Shown here one piece after another: positions 32,853 through 35,537 of a DNA stretch of 35,537 nt. The DNA comes from an uncultured Clostridia bacterium (GTDB lineage Bacteria > Bacillota > Clostridia > TANB77 > CAG-508). Positions within the stretch are counted from its first letter, which is position 1; every line of letters starts with the position of its first letter. The notes beneath the pieces are model-generated. The model did no database searches. It had not been told where the DNA came from and saw only the letters and a list, made by a program, of their open reading frames with translations. Position numbers and translations under genes: made by a program. Location: the NCBI GenBank assembly GCA_934149075.1, contig CAKPDR010000014.1:1-35537 (forward strand), read 5' to 3'.

Positions 32853-32883
32853 GGGAAAAAATGTACCAGGTACATTTTTTCCC
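32853..32883. repeat. 31-bp perfect palindrome, probable sigE terminator
   Basis: GGGAAAAAATGTACC (32853-32867) and GGTACATTTTTTCCC (32869-32883) are exact inverted repeats around a single central base. It begins 12 bp after the sigE stop, so it can terminate transcription, but the symmetrical GTACC/GGTAC core also looks like a dispersed palindromic repeat. Confidence 0.6.
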
Positions 32884-32894
32884 ATATCACCATT

Positions 32895-33629
32895 TTATCC
32901 AGTCTTACTTATTATATCCTTTTTCATTTTATTAATAATCTTTTTTTCAAGTCTAGAAATATAACTTTGAGAAATACCCAATTCATCAGCAACTTCTTTT
33001 TGGGTTTTCTCTTTACCACTAATAAACCCAAACCTCATCTCCATTATATTTTTTTCTCTATCATTCAATTTTTTTATAGCTTCTTTTAAAAGTTTCATAT
33101 CAACTTCATCTTCCAGCTTCCTATATGTAACATCAGGATCAGTTCCTAAAATATCCGATAATAGTAGTTCATTTCCATCACTATCCTTATTCAAAGGTTC
33201 ATCAATTGAAACCTCTGATTTTATTTTATTATTTCTTCTTAAATACATTAAAATTTCATTTTCAATACACCTTGAAGCATATGTAGCAAGTTTTATTTTC
33301 TTTTCAGCATTAAAAGTATTTACTCCCTTCATTAATCCTATTGTGCCTATAGAAATTAAATCCTCTATTCCAATCCCAGTATTTTCGAACTTTTTAGCAA
33401 TATAAACTACTAATCTTAAATTTCTCTCAACCAAAATTTTTCTGGCTTCTGTTTTCTCTTCTGTACCTAATTTTTTTATTGTCTCCTCCTCTTCTTCGGG
33501 TGTAAGTGGAGGTGGCAATGTCTGACTTCCTGCCACATAAAATATTGGCAAAGTCTCTTCAATATTTCCATCTATATATTTTGCACAAATAGAGTCAATG
33601 CTCTTTTTTATAAATTCTATTATTTTCAT
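32895..33629 (-). CDS. sigE: Sporulation sigma factor SigE (pro-sigma-E)
   Basis: Mother-cell early sigma factor. A pro-sequence of about 30 residues ends at FYVAGSQTLPPPLTPEEEEE, the typical SpoIIGA cleavage region. Region 2 has ERNLRLVVYIAKKFENTGIG, LISIGTIGLMKGVNTF and ATYASRCIENEILMYLRR; region 4 has NDREKNIMEMRFG and TQKEVADELGISQSYISRLE. Length 244 is normal. The Shine-Dalgarno is AAGGATTGTGATG. Unlike the usual spoIIGA-sigE pair, an HNH gene and a terminator precede it. Its leader carries a small hairpin (TAGATTTT-AGG-AAAATCTA, 33656-33674); no convincing promoter of its own is seen. Confidence 0.95.
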   Translation of the reverse strand: MKIIEFIKKSIDSICAKYIDGNIEETLPIFYVAGSQTLPPPLTPEEEEETIKKLGTEEKTEARKILVERNLRLVVYIAKKFENTGIGIEDLISIGTIGLMKGVNTFNAEKKIKLATYASRCIENEILMYLRRNNKIKSEVSIDEPLNKDSDGNELLLSDILGTDPDVTYRKLEDEVDMKLLKEAIKKLNDREKNIMEMRFGFISGKEKTQKEVADELGISQSYISRLEKKIINKMKKDIISKTG

Positions 33630-33760
33630 AATTCATCACAATCCTTGTATAGATTTAGATTTTAGGAAAATCTATAAACCTCACTTCATCACCTCACTTT
33701 ATGATTTTTATTGTACAACTTTTTATATGCAAAGACTGTCTTTTTCTATTGTAGAAAAAA

Positions 33761-33790
33761 AGAAATAATCGCTAATTTGCGATTATTTCT
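33761..33790 (-). terminator. Strong terminator after the HNH gene
   Basis: Perfect 12-bp stem AGAAATAATCGC (33761-33772) with GCGATTATTTCT (33779-33790), six-base loop, then TTTTTT on the minus strand. It lies 10 bp after the HNH stop and should separate sigE transcription from spoIIGA. Confidence 0.85.
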
Positions 33791-33799
33791 ACATGTTTT

Positions 33800-34459
33800 T
33801 TACAAAATTATTTCTACATTATCAAGTTGAATTACAGGTAATTTTTTTATCCCAGTGTTTTTAGCATACATTACAGCAAGGAATCCATCTAAAACAAAAC
33901 CATTTCTATCAATAATAATAGGTTTCTGAAAATGTTGATATTTCTCATAATATTTTACAATTTTTTGATACTTTTTACTTTTATAATTTTCATATAAATC
34001 AAATATTACAACTAAACTAGAAATTTCTTCTACTCCTAACCATTCTTGTGGAATATCAAATTCTATCCACTCTCTTATATAATTTTGGTATTGCCTTATT
34101 TTCTTCTTAAATTCGTCTACTTCCCCCTTTTCTTTAGCCTTTAAATAGGCTTTAAATTGACTTGTATTTAGGTTGCCCTTTTCATTATTACATTTTTTAC
34201 AACTTGGGAGCATATTATTAGTAATTGTTGGTCCTCCAAATGCTTGTGGGTACATATGATCTATTGTTACTTCATCTTTTCCAATTTTCTCTCTGCAATA
34301 GCAACACCGATGCTTTCCCTTAATTTGATAAGTTACTTCTGTCATTACCTTCCGAAATGATACATCTCTACTAATTTTTAGTATACCATCTTCAATAAAT
34401 GCATCTTTAGAATTATTTTGTCCTTCCATAAAAAATTTTCTCGGTAATTCAATAATCAT
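33800..34459 (-). CDS. HNH endonuclease-domain protein with ParB-like C-terminus
   Basis: 219 residues. Residues about 50-97 form an HNH zinc-nuclease core: CCYC (52-55), TIDHMYPQAFGG with His68, NNM (81-83) and CKKC (87-90) followed by NNEKGN. The last 42 residues (KPIIIDRNGFVLDGFLAVMY, 178-197) resemble the ParB/sulfiredoxin N-terminal fold, where the GH of the usual DGHHR motif is GF here. The middle is helical and Lys-rich. RBS AGGAGG, seven bases from the ATG. It starts 42 bp after spoIIGA and is in the same strand, interrupting spoIIGA-sigE. It could be a homing-type or defence nuclease, or a sporulation-linked protein; function unknown. Confidence 0.8.
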   Translation of the reverse strand: MIIELPRKFFMEGQNNSKDAFIEDGILKISRDVSFRKVMTEVTYQIKGKHRCCYCREKIGKDEVTIDHMYPQAFGGPTITNNMLPSCKKCNNEKGNLNTSQFKAYLKAKEKGEVDEFKKKIRQYQNYIREWIEFDIPQEWLGVEEISSLVVIFDLYENYKSKKYQKIVKYYEKYQHFQKPIIIDRNGFVLDGFLAVMYAKNTGIKKLPVIQLDNVEIIL

Positions 34460-34501
34460 TTTCTTACCTCCTCTACATTTTTTTTCATTATATATGTTTT
34501 T

Positions 34502-35389
34502 TCAAATTAAATCAAGACCTACTAATGCACGATATTCTCCTCTTTTAGTTAAAGATTTATCATATATTCCTATTATAACATTTTTAGTAATTTTCTTGTC
34601 CTCTTCTCTTTCAACTTCTATTTCATCTGCTTTAATTCCAAGTAACATACCATTTTGTTTTCCTAAAGACGAAAATGGTATACATCTTAATTTTGACATG
34701 TACTGACTTTGAATTTTTTCAGGAATTTTACTTAAATCTCCACCTAGTATCATATCTAAATTATTTAATATTTCTTTAGGAAGAATATCATATAATAAAC
34801 TACTTTCTACAATTATAACTGGAGTATTCGTTATAGGTTCCTTAGCTAAATTTCCAGTATCTATCATTGCTTTTGTACTAACAATTTGTCCACTAATTTT
34901 AATCCTGATGTTACAATACATATCTTTTGAATTAATTTTAGTCTTTATTATTTTAATAGCAATTTTAATTATAATAAATGCAACTATTGCTCCTAAAAAA
35001 ATAACTTTCAAAACATAGTCTCCAACAAACATTCCATTTCTTATTAGAGCATTTTTGGGTTCTATAACATAAATCAAATATAAAGCCACTCCACCAAAAA
35101 CAAATGATGTTAAATAAAATATAAAAACCTGCTTAAATAATTTTTTTATTGATTGTGGATTAAAACTTACATATACCATTATTATTGATAATATAACCTT
35201 TGATATTATTGATGTATATATATGTAATTCAGTTACATATGTAGTTATTGCATATATACTCCCTATACCACTTGCAAGTATTATTCTTATTGTCTTTGGT
35301 TTTATTTTTAGTATTATTGCCGATGCATATATGATTATAGCATTCATTACTAGATTTTCTAAAAATATTACATCTATATATATTGTTAT
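34502..35389 (-). CDS. spoIIGA: Pro-sigma-E processing aspartic protease SpoIIGA (apparent ATA start)
   Basis: Membrane-embedded protease that activates SigE after septation. Five helices or so in the first 135 residues, then the aspartic-protease half with the active-site KAMIDTGNLAKEPITNTPVI (Asp163 counted from the ATG at 35347). The family N-terminus is xIYIDVxFLENLxMN; here ITIYIDVIFLENLV lies in frame just before MNAIIIYAS and the only initiation codon near it is ATA at 35389-35387, seven bases after GGGTG, with an in-frame stop nine bases further up. The ATG at 35347 has no ribosome-binding site. I therefore use 35389 (295 residues). Confidence 0.88.
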   Translation of the reverse strand: MTIYIDVIFLENLVMNAIIIYASAIILKIKPKTIRIILASGIGSIYAITTYVTELHIYTSIISKVILSIIMVYVSFNPQSIKKLFKQVFIFYLTSFVFGGVALYLIYVIEPKNALIRNGMFVGDYVLKVIFLGAIVAFIIIKIAIKIIKTKINSKDMYCNIRIKISGQIVSTKAMIDTGNLAKEPITNTPVIIVESSLLYDILPKEILNNLDMILGGDLSKIPEKIQSQYMSKLRCIPFSSLGKQNGMLLGIKADEIEVEREEDKKITKNVIIGIYDKSLTKRGEYRALVGLDLI

Positions 35390-35419
35390 GGCAAATCACC
35401 CTTTTCTTTTTTGCCTTTA

Positions 35420-35452
35420 ATTATATACCTTTGTTTTTAAAAATACTGTTGA
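35420..35452 (-). promoter_or_regulatory. Possible spoIIGA promoter with wide spacing
   Basis: A good TATAAT (35425-35420) lies 30 bases before the ATA start. The best -35-like hexamer is TCAACA (35452-35447), 21 bp away, reminiscent of the 22-bp spacing at the B. subtilis spoIIG promoter. TGTTGAA on the + strand here is one mismatch from a Spo0A box. Weak evidence. Confidence 0.35.
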
Positions 35453-35478
35453 ATTTTGAAAGTTATCAGTAAAGACAT

Positions 35479-35532
35479 GTTACCAGTAGGGACACCCATA
35501 AGTGGTCAAAAAAGTTACCAGAGGGGACACCC
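35479..35532. repeat. GGGACAC element upstream of spoIIGA
   Basis: Two direct copies of GTTACCAG-NN-GGGACACCC (35479-35497 and 35514-35532), 35 bp apart. The 45-bp unit at 35488-35532 aligns end to end with the murE-leader element at 21302-21346, identical at about 34 of 45 positions. The inner palindrome is degenerate (GGTCAAAAAAGTTACC). Confidence 0.6.
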
Positions 35533-35537
35533 TTGTT

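Noticed and set aside
1..35537. CRISPR arrays, tRNA or rRNA genes
   Set aside because: No regularly spaced repeat arrays, no cloverleaf-like sequence and no rRNA segments were seen on either strand.

Overview
The window comes from a strongly AT-rich, endospore-forming member of the Clostridia/Firmicutes, probably an uncultured gut-type lineage. The evidence is a Firmicutes-order S10/spc ribosomal protein operon with a zinc-type S14, the spoIIGA and sigE sporulation pair, two exact tandem Spo0A boxes, a MurE carrying the meso-diaminopimelate DNPR motif, RicT, a WalR-like regulator and AGGAGG ribosome-binding sites. Almost every gene lies on the minus strand. The one clear exception is a class B penicillin-binding protein.

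Layout in + coordinates (transcription mostly runs right to left). 1-7458: the S10/spc operon, driven by a consensus promoter at 7430-7458 and a long structured leader; order S10-L3-L4-L23-[unknown gene]-L2-S19-L22-S3-L16-L29-S17-L14-L24-L5-S14 (cut by the window edge). 7498-12600: dCMP deaminase, reduced SecF-like and SecD-like proteins, an HD hydrolase, a TIGR04086 membrane protein, a minimal biotin ligase, a rhodanese and a 2[4Fe-4S] ferredoxin. 12666-15245: ricT, holB and lepB behind a good promoter. 15253-21413: a WalK-like kinase, then murG, ftsW (with a one-base frameshift), mraY and murE, a dcw-type cluster lacking murF and murD. 21453-21920: a 468-bp fold-back element. 21978-27244: dps, fmt, rsmA, yraN, dprA and a frameshifted comM. 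27260-29182: the + strand SpoVD/FtsI-type PBP. 29240-32789: a TSCPD protein, an orphan gene behind tandem Spo0A boxes, a WalR-like regulator and a PLP enzyme. 32895-35537: sigE, an HNH/ParB-like gene, then spoIIGA.

How it fits together: the window joins translation (ribosomal operon, fmt, rsmA), wall synthesis and its regulation (murE/mraY/ftsW/murG, PBP, WalK/WalR-like pair), protein export (SecD/F-like, lepB) and entry into sporulation (RicT, Spo0A boxes, SpoIIGA/pro-SigE). The most unusual points are: (i) the fold-back element with 80-bp terminal inverted repeats and a deleted relative 9.5 kb away; (ii) an HNH/ParB-like gene plus a strong terminator separating spoIIGA from sigE; (iii) apparent AUA (or AUU) start codons on spoIIGA and on the Spo0A-box-linked orphan gene; (iv) an unknown gene and a compositionally foreign spacer inside the ribosomal operon; (v) a dispersed GGGACAC-type repeat family in 5' or intergenic regions. 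All calls are from reading the sequence; no database search was run.
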